Counted from the stretch's first letter, positions 50,018 through 58,891 are shown. The stretch: DNA of 64,000 nt from UMGS1889 sp900556055 (GCA_902463265.1 CABQEV010000006.1:62001-126000); one strand, 5' to 3'. Numbers and translations are program-made. The notes: a model not told the origin generated them from the sequence alone.

Positions 50018-51769
50018 ATGCAGTCAATTACAAAAAAATTAACCGAGATCGTTTCGGACGCTTTTGAAAAGTGCGGCTACGAGCGTTCGCTCGGAGTTGT
50101 TACCGCTTCCGACCGTCTCGACCTCTGCCAGTTCCAGTGCAATGGAGCATTTGCGGGCGCAAAGCTGTACAAAAAAGCACCCTTCATGCTTGCGGACGAT
50201 GTTGCGGCTGTTCTCAAGGCTGAGGATATTTTTTCCAAGGTCGAGGTCGTAAAGCCCGGATTTCTGAATCTTTCCCTTTGCGATGATTATATGCTTGCAC
50301 TGACACGTGAGATCGCTGAGGACAAATTCTGCGGCATTCCTCAGGCGGAAAAGCCCGAAAAGATCGTTATAGATTACGGCGGACCCAATGTTGCAAAGCC
50401 TCTGCATATCGGACATCTGCGTTCGGCTATCATCGGCGAATCGCTGAAGCGTCTTGCAAGAGCGTGCGGAAACACCGTTTACAGCGATGTTCATCTCGGC
50501 GACTGGGGCTTGCAGATAGGTCTTGTTATTGCCGAACTGAACGAGCGCAATCCAGGCTGGAAGTGCTTCTCCGAGGATTTCGATCCCGATAAGGACAGTG
50601 TTCCCGAGCTGAATGCCGATCTGCTTTCCGAGGTATATCCGTTTGCGAGCAAAAAGAGCAAGGAAGATGAAGCATTCAAGGAAAAGGCACACATTGCAAC
50701 ATTTGATCTTCAGAACGGCCGTGCCGGATATATCGCACTCTGGAAGGAGATCCTTCGTGTTTCCATTGCCGATCTCAAAGGAAATTATGAGAAGCTCGGC
50801 GTTGATTTTGATTACTGGTACGGCGAGAGCGATGCGGACAAATATATCCCGGAGCTTATGAAAATTCTTGAGGACAAGAAGCTTTCCTACGAGAGCAGCG
50901 GCGCATTGGTTGTTGATGTCGAGCTTGAAAGCGATAAGGCACCCATTCCTCCCGTTATCGTGAGAAAGTCCGATAATTCAAGCATTTATGCTACCACTGA
51001 CCTTGCAACTATAATCCAGCGTGAAAAGGACTTTGCGCCCGACAAGATCTGGTATGTCGTTGACAAGCGTCAGGAACTGCACTTTACTCAGGTATTCCGC
51101 TGTGCAAGACGTGCGGAGCTTGTTCCCGAATCGACTGAGCTTGAATTTCTCGGCTTCGGCACAATGAACGGCTCTGACGGCAAGCCCTACAAAACAAGAG
51201 ACGGCGGAGTTATGCGTCTTTCCGACCTTATCGACACGGTAACAAAGACCTCGCTCGAACGTCTTGAAAACTCGTCCTTTGTTTCGGAAGATGACAGAGA
51301 GAGTTATGCCGCAAAGCTCGGAATGGCTGCTATAAAATTCGGCGATCTTATCAATCACCGCTCAAAGGATTACATCTTCGATCTGGACAAGTTCCTTTCC
51401 GCTGAGGGAAAAACGGGAATTTACCTGCTCTACACAGTTTCCAGAATAAACTCCATAATGAAGAAGAATGCAGGCGTTAAGCCCGAATTTACAGGAGTTT
51501 ACACAGATGCCGAGCGTGAGCTTATGCTGAAGATAATCATGTCGGGCAACATCTGGGGATATGCTATGGACGAAAAGGCACCAAACTATGTCTGCGAAAA
51601 TGCATATCAGCTGGCAGTTTCCTTCTCCCGCTTCTATCATGAAAACCACATCATGGACGAGCAGGACGAAAAGAAGAAGTCAAGCTGGCTGGCACTTGCG
51701 GAGCTTACAAGGACGCTTATCGTAAAGCATCTTGATATCCTCGGCATTGAAACAGTTGAAAATATGTAA
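50018..51769 (+). CDS. argS: arginyl-tRNA synthetase
   Basis: A 583-residue class I synthetase. The N-terminal Arg-tRNA (Add1) domain precedes the active site with VIDYGGPNVAKPLHIGHLRSAIIGESLKRL (HIGH) and a degenerate KMSK region (KTRDGGVMRLSDLI), as is normal for many ArgRS. The anticodon-binding DALR-type helical domain ends the protein. ATG 50018 is chosen over an upstream TTG at 50006; the ribosome site is weak in either case. It is flanked by its own promoter and a terminator. Confidence 0.95.
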   Translation: MQSITKKLTEIVSDAFEKCGYERSLGVVTASDRLDLCQFQCNGAFAGAKLYKKAPFMLADDVAAVLKAEDIFSKVEVVKPGFLNLSLCDDYMLALTREIAEDKFCGIPQAEKPEKIVIDYGGPNVAKPLHIGHLRSAIIGESLKRLARACGNTVYSDVHLGDWGLQIGLVIAELNERNPGWKCFSEDFDPDKDSVPELNADLLSEVYPFASKKSKEDEAFKEKAHIATFDLQNGRAGYIALWKEILRVSIADLKGNYEKLGVDFDYWYGESDADKYIPELMKILEDKKLSYESSGALVVDVELESDKAPIPPVIVRKSDNSSIYATTDLATIIQREKDFAPDKIWYVVDKRQELHFTQVFRCARRAELVPESTELEFLGFGTMNGSDGKPYKTRDGGVMRLSDLIDTVTKTSLERLENSSFVSEDDRESYAAKLGMAAIKFGDLINHRSKDYIFDLDKFLSAEGKTGIYLLYTVSRINSIMKKNAGVKPEFTGVYTDAERELMLKIIMSGNIWGYAMDEKAPNYVCENAYQLAVSFSRFYHENHIMDEQDEKKKSSWLALAELTRTLIVKHLDILGIETVENM

Positions 51770-51795
51770 TAATATCACGATAATAAACAAAAAAA

Positions 51796-51833
51796 GTCTG
51801 CACAAACGAAACTCCGCTTTGTGCAGACATTTT
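51796..51833. terminator. bidirectional terminator between argS and degV
   Basis: GTCTGCACAAA (51796-51806) pairs with TTTGTGCAGAC (51818-51828), 11 bp, with A- and T-runs on the two sides. Confidence 0.9.
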
Positions 51834-52703
51834 TTATCTCTGAGCCTTGATTATCAGTCCGACCATGTTAGGTCCGGAATTTGAAGCGACCGCCGCTCCG
51901 ACCTGGAAATAGAAGTCAGGCGCATATCCGACCTTCTTCGTGAGCGCATCGGCAAGCTCTTCCGCCCTTTCCCTGCTTTCGCCGTACATTATTGAATACG
52001 GTGTCTGCGGGATCATTCTGTCGGCTGCGATCTCAACCAGCTTCGGGATAACTCCCTTGTCGCCCCTGACCTTGGCTTCTGTCGTCGATACAGCATCTGT
52101 CATTCTGATTATGGGGCGAAGTCCGAGCATCTCGCCCAAAAATGCGGCAGCGCAGCTGATACGTCCCGATTTCTTTGCATATTTCAGTGAATAACAGCAG
52201 AAATGTGCTTCGGCGCATGCAAACCAGTCATCGAGATATGAAAGTATCTCCTCAACAGACGCACCCTTTTCTGCTTTCTTTGCCGCATGTATTACCGCAT
52301 GGCCGTAAACTCCCGTGTAATTCTTGGAGTCCACTATGTGTATTTTCATTTTATCCTTCGCATCGGGATTTTCCCCGTAAAATGTTTCCATAGCCATATG
52401 TGCGGAAGCATTTGTATTTGATCCCTTGGAGGCGATCGAAATATATATAAGGTCGGTGTATCCCTCGTCAAATATCTCCTTATATGCCTCTTCAAATCTG
52501 GGCGCAGTTACCTGAGCGGTCTTGGGCATATCCTCCGAATGTTCAATAAGGTCGTAAAACTCGGGAGTCGTCATATCCTCACGCTCAAAAAAGCTTTTTT
52601 CGCCCACTGTTATCGGAAAACAGAGAATTTTTATATTAAGCTCTTTTTCAAGCTCCGCATCTATATCACAGGCAGAATCGGTCATTATTTTAATTTTTTC
52701 CAC
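51834..52703 (-). CDS. DegV family fatty-acid-binding protein
   Basis: A 289-residue DegV/FakB-type protein: IKIMTDSACDIDAELEKELNIKILCFPI at the N-terminus, TAQVTAPRFEEAYKEIFDEGYTDLIYISIASKGSNTNASAHMA, VDSKNYTGVYGHAV, GRISCAAAFLGEMLGLRPII. These proteins bind a fatty acid and present it to a FakA kinase for phospholipid synthesis; no FakA is present here. GTG 52703 is the best start: AAAGGA lies 9 bases upstream and the start position matches the family. It is last in the pdxY-trmL-degV run. Confidence 0.88.
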   Translation of the reverse strand: MEKIKIMTDSACDIDAELEKELNIKILCFPITVGEKSFFEREDMTTPEFYDLIEHSEDMPKTAQVTAPRFEEAYKEIFDEGYTDLIYISIASKGSNTNASAHMAMETFYGENPDAKDKMKIHIVDSKNYTGVYGHAVIHAAKKAEKGASVEEILSYLDDWFACAEAHFCCYSLKYAKKSGRISCAAAFLGEMLGLRPIIRMTDAVSTTEAKVRGDKGVIPKLVEIAADRMIPQTPYSIMYGESRERAEELADALTKKVGYAPDFYFQVGAAVASNSGPNMVGLIIKAQR

Positions 52704-52717
52704 AAGATCAAATCCTT

Positions 52718-53215
52718 TCACCATATGTATTGAGTCAGCTTTCCTTCCGTTGACAGCTCGGGATAATCCCACTGTCTTAGCACCTCATAGACTGCTATCG
52801 CCGCTGAATTTGAAAGATTAAGGCTGCGAAGTTCGGGACGCATAGGTATGCGCACGCATCTGTCGGGATTTTCATAAAGCAGCTTCTCTGGCAGTCCCTT
52901 ATCCTCTCTGCCGAATATAAGATACGCATTGTCGGGATATTTCATATCGGAATGTACAATGCGTCCCTTGGTCGTAAAGTAGAAAAATTCACCGCCGCTG
53001 TTTTTCGAGAAAAAGTCGGACATATCATCATAATAGGAAATATCCAGCTTATCCCAATAATCAAGTCCGGCGCGTTTCAGATGCTTATCGGTTATCTCAA
53101 ATCCGAACGGCCTTACGAGATGCAGCCTTGCACCCGTTACGGCACATGTTCGTGAGATATTTCCCGTATTCTGCGGTATCTGCGGCTCGACAAGGACTAT
53201 GTTGAGATTTTTCAT
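52718..53215 (-). CDS. trmL: tRNA (cytidine/uridine-34-2'-O)-methyltransferase
   Basis: A 165-residue SPOUT enzyme. It starts LNIVLVEPQIPQNTGNISRTCAVTGARLHLVRPFGF and has the knotted C-terminal motifs IFGREDKGLPEKLL, RIPMRPELRSLNLSNSAAIAVYEVLRQ. It methylates the wobble 34 ribose of leucine tRNAs using SAM. The start is ATG 53215, and it lies between pdxY (9 bases upstream) and degV (14 bases downstream), so the three are probably co-transcribed. Confidence 0.94.
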   Translation of the reverse strand: MKNLNIVLVEPQIPQNTGNISRTCAVTGARLHLVRPFGFEITDKHLKRAGLDYWDKLDISYYDDMSDFFSKNSGGEFFYFTTKGRIVHSDMKYPDNAYLIFGREDKGLPEKLLYENPDRCVRIPMRPELRSLNLSNSAAIAVYEVLRQWDYPELSTEGKLTQYIW

Positions 53216-53224
53216 TACGGCACC

Positions 53225-54091
53225 TCACAATCTGTCATAATCGCAGAGATTCTGCACTCCCGTAAGAAATCCGAGACACTTTTCAAGCATCACGCCTTCT
53301 CTCGGTTCAGTGCCGTAGCTGTAAGTCGTTTTTATGACAAGCTCCAGAAACGCTGTCGCAAGATCCATAGCGATCGGCAGGCTCTCGCCCTTCATTATCG
53401 AGCCTGTAAGCACTGCCGCAAATATATCGCCCGTACCGGGGTACTGAGCAGGCACCTGAACATAAGGCACTTTCCAGAAGCGGCTGGTTTCACGGTCATA
53501 ACCGATGTTCATGGTCCTTCCGTTCACAACTATTCCCGTTATAACAACTATCTTAGGACCCATCTCGGAAAGTCTGGCAAGAATGCTCTTCGCCTGCTGG
53601 GACGACATATCAGCGGAACAAAGATTAAGCGGCTCATTTAAAAGCATGGCGGCCTCAGTCGTATTCGGAGTTATGATATCCGCAACAGCCGCAAGCTCAC
53701 CCATTCTTCGGCAAAGCTCGGGCGTGCAGGTCCTGTACGCCTTTCCGTGATCGCCCATTACCGGATCGACGACTTTGAGTGCATTGGGATAGCTTGCAAT
53801 AAATTCAAGGCAGTGATCTATCTGACCGATAGATGCAAGAAATCCGCTGTATACGCAGTCGAAACCAAGCTCCAGCCTTTTATAGTGTTCCAGCGCAGGC
53901 ACGATATAATCGGTCAGATCACGCAGAACAACATCTCCGAAACCGCCTGTGTGCGTTGAAAGCACTGCCGTAGGAACAGGACAGACCTGTATTCCCATAG
54001 ACGACATAACAGGCAGAATAACACTGAGCGAGCATCTTCCGACACTTGAAAGGTCGTGGATCGCCGCAACTCTGGTATTTTTAGTTAACAT
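53225..54091 (-). CDS. pdxY: pyridoxamine/pyridoxal kinase
   Basis: A 288-residue ribokinase-fold kinase of the PdxY/PdxK type: RVAAIHDLSSVGRCSLSVILPVMSSMGIQVCPVPTAVLSTHTGGFG, VDPVMGDHGKAY, ITPNTTEAAMLL, and the catalytic anion hole QYPGTGDIFAAVLTG. It phosphorylates B6 vitamers to salvage pyridoxal phosphate. ATG 54091 is 6 bases after AGGGA; an ATG two codons upstream overlaps that site. It has its own promoter at 54127-54155. Confidence 0.93.
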   Translation of the reverse strand: MLTKNTRVAAIHDLSSVGRCSLSVILPVMSSMGIQVCPVPTAVLSTHTGGFGDVVLRDLTDYIVPALEHYKRLELGFDCVYSGFLASIGQIDHCLEFIASYPNALKVVDPVMGDHGKAYRTCTPELCRRMGELAAVADIITPNTTEAAMLLNEPLNLCSADMSSQQAKSILARLSEMGPKIVVITGIVVNGRTMNIGYDRETSRFWKVPYVQVPAQYPGTGDIFAAVLTGSIMKGESLPIAMDLATAFLELVIKTTYSYGTEPREGVMLEKCLGFLTGVQNLCDYDRL

Positions 54092-54126
54092 AAACATTCC
54101 CTGTCTTTACTGTATAATACAAATTT

Positions 54127-54155
54127 ATTATACTATATATCATTGATTTTTGCAA
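54127..54155 (-). promoter_or_regulatory. pdxY operon promoter
   Basis: Minus-strand TTGCAA (54150-54155), 17-bp spacer, TATAAT (54127-54132). Confidence 0.75.
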
Positions 54156-54189
54156 GCAGTTTCGGATATATTTAATATTTTCCATACAA

Positions 54190-54395
54190 TAAAGAACGCC
54201 GCCGCAGATATGATTTATCCGCAGCGGCGTTTCCCCGTTCCCACCCTTCCGACAGGCAGCGTATGGTAGTAAATCTGAAAAATATGAATGCGTTTGTAAC
54301 GATGCTGAGCGTTAAAATTCTTGTGCGATACGCTCCGTTCCGCTTTTATGAGGCGCAGGAAGCCGTCCTGCCCGGTTACGCTCTCTCCTGTCGGC
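54190..54395 (-). ncRNA. candidate structured small RNA, about 200 nt
   Basis: On the minus strand a closing helix pairs CCGACAGG (plus 54387-54394) with CCTGTCGG (plus 54249-54256) and continues with AGCGTA/TACGCT (54377-54382 with 54258-54263) across 110 nt. Inside lie a GGCAGGA/TCCTGC-CC hairpin (54352-54373) and a GAGCGT/ACGCTC hairpin (54307-54335). A GC-rich terminator stem (54195-54231) follows. Possible promoter TGGTCA (54424-54429), 17-bp spacer, TAAAAC (54401-54406) would start the RNA at the closing helix. No reading frame fits. I do not recognise the class; an untranslated 3' part of the DIP1984 mRNA is the alternative. Confidence 0.5.
54195..54231 (-). terminator. terminator of the candidate RNA
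   Basis: AACGCCGCTGC...GCGGCGGCGTT forms an 11-bp stem on the minus strand followed by CTTTATTG; the plus side ends in TTT only. Confidence 0.7.
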
Positions 54396-54408
54396 TGTCC
54401 GTTTTATG

Positions 54409-54861
54409 TCACATCAGTTCCGTTGACCAGTTGAGCTGCTGAATAGAAACATTCAGCTTTCGTATCTTTTCGGATAATTCGTCGGATCCTTTCTGCATAT
54501 CTCTGATGTTTACCGTGCTGTATATCTTTACTTCCTTGTTTGAATAGCGTTCGATCTTATCCGATGCAGCTGCCAGAAAGCTGCGGATTATCGAGCTTTT
54601 CAGCGACAGCGTATCCTTCTCGGCGATCATTTCCGTCAGGGTTTTACCCTCGTGAACTGTCCTGCTGTTTGTGAGATTTATCCTTGAAATAAGCGAGCTG
54701 AGCTGTTCTGTCAGCCTGTCAAGCTCTTCAAGAAGCTCCTTGGGATCTTCGGAAGGTTCTTCCCCCTCCTGTACCTTTGAGTTGGCATTCAGCCTTTCGC
54801 TGAGCTGTGAAATTCTCTTTGATATATCCGCACGAAGATTAAGTGCCTCTGCAAGTTTCAT
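54409..54861 (-). CDS. DIP1984 family protein
   Basis: A 150-residue all-helical, coiled-coil-rich protein: KLAEALNLRADISKRISQLSERLNANSKVQEGEEPSEDPKELLEELDRLTEQLSSLISRINLTNSRT, then KTLTEMIAEKDTLSLK and a C-terminal helix ending LNVSIQQLNWSTEL. This matches the DIP1984 (septicolysin-like) family, whose function is not established. ATG 54861 is 8 bases after GGGAGG; other upstream ATG codons are closer to or before that site. It is downstream of nothing obvious on its strand and precedes the candidate RNA. Confidence 0.8.
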   Translation of the reverse strand: MKLAEALNLRADISKRISQLSERLNANSKVQEGEEPSEDPKELLEELDRLTEQLSSLISRINLTNSRTVHEGKTLTEMIAEKDTLSLKSSIIRSFLAAASDKIERYSNKEVKIYSTVNIRDMQKGSDELSEKIRKLNVSIQQLNWSTELM

Positions 54862-54942
54862 TATCATTACCTCCCGTTTTTTCATTGTCATCATTATACA
54901 GCATATTTCGGCAAATGTCATATAAAAAATTCTGCGAACAAA

Positions 54943-54980
54943 AGCCGTCCGCCGCCTATAAGATAAAGCAGCGAACGGCT
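54943..54980 (-). terminator. terminator of GH2 gene
   Basis: AGCCGT-N-CGC-N-GC and GC-N-GCG-N-ACGGCT arms (54943-54955 with 54968-54980) form a stem with G-U pairs, followed on the minus strand by TTTTG. Confidence 0.7.
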
Positions 54981-54984
54981 GATA

Positions 54985-57900
54985 TTATTTTTCAAATCTG
55001 AAATACCTGAAGTCAAATTTGCTGCCGGGCAGGAATACAAAGCTTACGTCATTTCTGCCGCATATCCTGTCAATAACAAATTTCTGCTCGGTATATTCCG
55101 ATGCCCCCCTGAATTCGAGAAGCTGAGTTTTCTGTCCGTTTCCGTCGTCATATCTCAGCTGGATAGTATTGACGCTGTTAGGAGTTTTTCCGCAGACAGT
55201 GACTGCTGATGTTCCATTGTCCCCGAAATCCATTCCGCTGAAATTCAGCACAACATTGTTTCCGATATTTTCGACAGCATCGCCGTTTACCGTGAAATCA
55301 TCGCCGTAGATGCCATCGTTATCTCCTGCGCATATCTCAGAGAATACCTCGTCCTTCGGAACAAATTCAAATCCGCCGAAAATTGAGCCGTCCTTTACGC
55401 CGAATGCAATGGTTCTCTGTCCCTTGAGAGTTTCGGGAAGAGTGAATTCCATAGGCTCAAAGCCATCCCAGCGGTTGTTGTGCGGGAACATTATCGTATC
55501 GATAAGCCGTCCGCCTTCATTCGGAATGCCGTCCCACAGCTCAATGGGGATATCCCTGTTATTGCTGTTTCCAACAGAAAGTATCAGCTTGTCAGAACCC
55601 GCTCTGCCGAAATCTACGCCGCTGAATGCAAAGTGAGTTTCACCCGAAAATCCGCCGAGAGCACCGTTATCTATCGTATTGACGGGAATATCCGACCATG
55701 TGAAGAAGCACGCCGAAGTGAACTTGTACGGACTTCTTACAGCCTCGCCCATGCCAGTCACCTCAAAACAGATGTCAGAGCAGACCTGCGGGAATTCGCT
55801 GCCGTTATTGCAGAAAAATCTCAGTCGGAAGCTTCCGTCGCCCTTGGCTGTAACTTTGATCTTTCCGTCCTCTTCGATGCATTCCGCAATGTTCGTTTCC
55901 ATTCCGTTATCGGCAACAGCCTTGCAGTAAACATTGCTGTATGTCGCATTTTCGGGATATATCTTAAATGCAGCCTCCGCTGTTTTTGCATCTTCGGTGA
56001 GCTTTTCGCTGCCCGACACGAGATATGCTTCTATCTTTCTCACGGGGATATCATACTGTTCCTCAGCCTGTGAAACACTCTCAAAAACGCGTCCCTCTTC
56101 TATGATATATCCGCAGTCCTCAGCGGAAAGCTTTATCTCGGCAGCCTTCATTCCCTTGGATTCAGCCCTCAGGACAATATCGCCTGCTTCACCGTCAGAC
56201 ATTATAAGGACCGTCAGTTTTCCGGAGAAAAGCTTCCTGCTTGTTGTCTTGTACTGCTCATAATCTGTGGAATCGCCGTTGTCCATGCCGACTATTCTTG
56301 CAGCGCCCTCAAGCGATACACTTATCCTGTTTCTTGCATTTTCAACGGGAGTTCCATTCTTGTCGCATACGGATATTTCCGCAAATATCATGTCCTTTCC
56401 GTCAGCCTTCATGACAGTTTTATCTGCCTTTATGCTGACAGAAACAGGGTCGGAAAAGCTTTTTTTCGTCTCCTCTGCAATGACCTTCCCGTCCTCGGAA
56501 TATCCCTTTGCGGTCAGCTCGCCTTCCTCGTATGCCACCTGCCAGTGTCCTTTGAGATGATTTCCCGATGCATGGTCGATCTTCTGCTTGCCGAGAGATC
56601 TTCCGTTCAGGAAAAGCTCCGCATACGGCGCATTTGTATATACAATAACATCGATCAGTGTGCCGGGGCAGTTCGGATTGAAATCCCAGTAAGGCGCAAT
56701 ATGCAGCATCGGCTCATTTTCGGCTGATGTCCACTGCGACTGATAGAAATAATAGATATCCTTAGGTATTCCCGCCGTATCAACTATTCCGAAGTAGCTG
56801 TTTTTGGTGCTGTACGGAGTCGGCTCGCCGATATAGTCAAAGCCCGTCCATACGAACTGACCTAGACAGAATTTTCTGTCCCTGTCCATATACCATGCCT
56901 TTTCAGCAGTGCTTCCCCAGCCTACAACGCTGTTTCCGAGGGACGAACACTGATGATCGTCATGCGTCAGCAGTGAAGCGGAAAGCGGGAAATGATAAAT
57001 TCCGCGGCTGTGCACCTCAGATGCAGTCTCACTTCCGTAAATACAAGTTTCGGGATATTTTGCGTGATGCTCATCGTAAAGTCTCTCGGCATAGTTATAG
57101 CCCGAAATGCCAAGCATCTTTCCTATCTTCTGCGCATTCTCCCAAGGAATGTAGTTTGAACCGATAGTTTCTCTTGCATTTCCCCTCGGATCAAATTCCT
57201 TCACATAATTTTTGAGCATCTCAGCGATCTCATATCCATGCTCGGAAACATGAGTATCATAGATCTCATTGCCTATGCTCCACATTATAACGGAGGGATG
57301 ATTTCTGTCACGCTTTACCCAGCTTTCGACATCGCAGTGTGCCGTAACATTGAAAAATCTCGCATTATCGAATTCATTCTTTGGCAGCTCCCACATATCG
57401 AAGCTTTCGCTGTCAACATAAAGACCGATCTCATCGCAAAGATCCATAAGTTCGGGAGCAGGCATATTGTGCGATGTTCTTATCGCATTTGCGCCCATCT
57501 TCTTCATCATCACAAGCTGACGTCTGAGTGCTGCGGTGTTCATCGCAGAACCGAGCGCGCCGAGATCGTGATGCATACAAACGCCTTTGAGCTTCTCATA
57601 TTTTCCGTTGCACGAAAATCCGTTGTCGGGATCGAATGTGAGCGTCCTGAATCCGAAAGTATTTATAACACTGTCCGTCTTTTCACCCGAATGACCGTAT
57701 ATCTCAGTCTTCAGCTTATAAACATTAGGCGTGTCTGCACTCCAAAGACGTGGATTTTCAACGCCGAATACCTTTGGTGCAGCTGTATTTCCATTGTAAT
57801 AGTGCATCTGGATAGTGTGTCCATCGGGGTCAATTACGGTATGGCTGACAGCCGATATCATGTGTTCCTCGCAGGAAAATTCGCAGGATACAGTGACCTT

Positions 57901-58386
57901 TCCGTTCATGTCGGCGGATATGTAAACGCCGTTCGGTGCAAGGCTGACAGCCGAACGCTTGACAAACCATACATTCCTGTAAATTCCCGCTCCCGAATAC
58001 CATCTCGAGTTGGGCGCACGATGACGAACACGTACTGCAACAGTGTTCTCACCGTTTTTCAGGTACGATGTTATATCAGCTTCAAAAGATGAATATCCGT
58101 ATGTCCATCTGAAAGCGGATATGCCGTTGACAAACACTTCGGAATCCATATAAACGCCGTCAAAGCAGAGTGAATAGTGCATATTCTCCTCAGGCACTGC
58201 GGTAAATGTCTTTCTGTACCAGCCCTCGCTGTTCTCATATAGGTTTGCGGTATCATATATAAGCCAGTCATGGGGCAGCTCAACAGGTTTGAAATCGTTT
58301 TCCATCGCACCGGGATATTCAGTATCAAGTTCAGTTTTTGCAAATTCCCAGCCTGACGTGAACAACAGCTTTTCAGTTCCGTTCAA
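54985..58386 (-). CDS. GH2 glycosidase (beta-galactosidase-like) with C-terminal binding modules
   Basis: A 1133-residue cytoplasmic enzyme (no signal peptide). The GH2 N-terminal jelly roll (VELPHDWLIYDTANLYENSEGWYRKTF), Ig-like domain and barrel are complete; catalytic acid Glu 374 is in WSIGNEI and nucleophile Glu 453 in YGSETAS. After DUF4982-like and Ig-like parts (TLIDVIVYTNAPYAELFLNG, VSIKADKTVMKADGKD) come two CBM6-like modules near residues 880-1130, ending FDFRYFRFEK. The start is TTG 58386 after AAAGGTG. The substrate may be beta-galactosides or xyloglucan side chains. Binding modules on a cytoplasmic enzyme are odd. Confidence 0.9.
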   Translation of the reverse strand: MNGTEKLLFTSGWEFAKTELDTEYPGAMENDFKPVELPHDWLIYDTANLYENSEGWYRKTFTAVPEENMHYSLCFDGVYMDSEVFVNGISAFRWTYGYSSFEADITSYLKNGENTVAVRVRHRAPNSRWYSGAGIYRNVWFVKRSAVSLAPNGVYISADMNGKVTVSCEFSCEEHMISAVSHTVIDPDGHTIQMHYYNGNTAAPKVFGVENPRLWSADTPNVYKLKTEIYGHSGEKTDSVINTFGFRTLTFDPDNGFSCNGKYEKLKGVCMHHDLGALGSAMNTAALRRQLVMMKKMGANAIRTSHNMPAPELMDLCDEIGLYVDSESFDMWELPKNEFDNARFFNVTAHCDVESWVKRDRNHPSVIMWSIGNEIYDTHVSEHGYEIAEMLKNYVKEFDPRGNARETIGSNYIPWENAQKIGKMLGISGYNYAERLYDEHHAKYPETCIYGSETASEVHSRGIYHFPLSASLLTHDDHQCSSLGNSVVGWGSTAEKAWYMDRDRKFCLGQFVWTGFDYIGEPTPYSTKNSYFGIVDTAGIPKDIYYFYQSQWTSAENEPMLHIAPYWDFNPNCPGTLIDVIVYTNAPYAELFLNGRSLGKQKIDHASGNHLKGHWQVAYEEGELTAKGYSEDGKVIAEETKKSFSDPVSVSIKADKTVMKADGKDMIFAEISVCDKNGTPVENARNRISVSLEGAARIVGMDNGDSTDYEQYKTTSRKLFSGKLTVLIMSDGEAGDIVLRAESKGMKAAEIKLSAEDCGYIIEEGRVFESVSQAEEQYDIPVRKIEAYLVSGSEKLTEDAKTAEAAFKIYPENATYSNVYCKAVADNGMETNIAECIEEDGKIKVTAKGDGSFRLRFFCNNGSEFPQVCSDICFEVTGMGEAVRSPYKFTSACFFTWSDIPVNTIDNGALGGFSGETHFAFSGVDFGRAGSDKLILSVGNSNNRDIPIELWDGIPNEGGRLIDTIMFPHNNRWDGFEPMEFTLPETLKGQRTIAFGVKDGSIFGGFEFVPKDEVFSEICAGDNDGIYGDDFTVNGDAVENIGNNVVLNFSGMDFGDNGTSAVTVCGKTPNSVNTIQLRYDDGNGQKTQLLEFRGASEYTEQKFVIDRICGRNDVSFVFLPGSKFDFRYFRFEK

Positions 58387-58424
58387 TTAAATCCACACCT
58401 TTCGTGTATTGTATAACTATATTT

Positions 58425-58433
58425 ATTATAGCA
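58425..58433 (-). promoter_or_regulatory. extended -10 promoter of GH2 gene
   Basis: Minus-strand TGC-TATAAT is an extended -10 element with no good -35, about 40 bp before the TTG start. Confidence 0.55.
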
Positions 58434-58568
58434 CACACAAAATTCAAAAATAAACAGTCAATTTGTAAACATTGCATACAGACACGCACATTCAGATCAG
58501 TATTATGTATAATTGCAACTGTTTTTCTTGTGAGATGATTAAAAAAATTTATATATTTTGCAAATTTA

Positions 58569-58647
58569 AGTTAGCATGAGCTAATTGAAGTTGACAGTCC
58601 TTGAAATAAAATGTTATAATTTGGCAAGCAGTTAGCATAAACTGATC
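58569..58647 (+). promoter_or_regulatory. promoter with two iron-box-like dyads before decayed nifH-like locus
   Basis: TTGACA (58591-58596) and TATAAT (58615-58620), 18-bp spacer. AGTTAG-CATGAG-CTAATT (58569-58586) lies just upstream and AGTTAG-CATAAA-CTGATC (58630-58647) just downstream of the start site. Both repeat the TTAG-N6-CTAA form of the feo operators, suggesting the same DtxR-type repressor. The promoter and ribosome site (AAAGGAG at 58652) look intact although the gene is not. Confidence 0.7.
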
Positions 58648-58663
58648 CGGCAAAGGAGCTGCC

Positions 58664-58832
58664 ATGAGAAAAATAGCCATCTACGGAAGGGGCGGAATAG
58701 GAAAGTCCACAACGACTTCAAATATTGCCGCTGCATTCTGTGCTTGGTTCAAACGGTGTCGGAAAAACCACACTTATCAAATGCATGATAGGTCTGCTGA
58801 AGTGGAATGGCGGCTGTTCCGAGCCGGACGGC
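58664..58832 (+). pseudogene. remnant: nifH-like start fused to ABC ATPase Walker A fragment
   Basis: ATG 58664 opens MRKIAIYGRGGIGKSTTTSN followed by IAAA, the P-loop start of a NifH-like iron protein (usual GKGG reads GRGG). Near 58737 the similarity jumps to another frame reading VLGSNGVGKTTLIKCMIGLL then KWNGG (58740-58808), the Walker A region of a FecE/FepC-type ABC ATPase, which itself breaks off near 58832 before a terminator. Over 90 percent of both genes is gone. This looks like deletion between two P-loop genes of an iron-regulated nifH-like/ABC importer operon. The 95-codon chimeric frame is unlikely to be functional. Confidence 0.75.
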
Positions 58833-58842
58833 AGGAAAAAAC

Positions 58843-58882
58843 CGGCATCCCCTTTACGATCGTAAAAGGAACGCCGTTTTTT
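58843..58882. terminator. bidirectional terminator after the remnant
   Basis: GGC-N-CCTTTACGAT and CGTAAAAGG-N-GCC form a stem around the palindrome CGATCG, followed by TTTTTT on the plus strand; it also ends the convergent GH5 transcript. Confidence 0.8.
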
Positions 58883-58891
58883 ATGATTTGT

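Noticed and set aside
54232..54248. AGGGTGGGAACGGG on the minus strand resembles the T-box consensus (12 of 14)
   Set aside because: No stem I specifier/AG-bulge layout, no F-box, and the downstream gene is pdxY with its own promoter, not an amino-acid gene.
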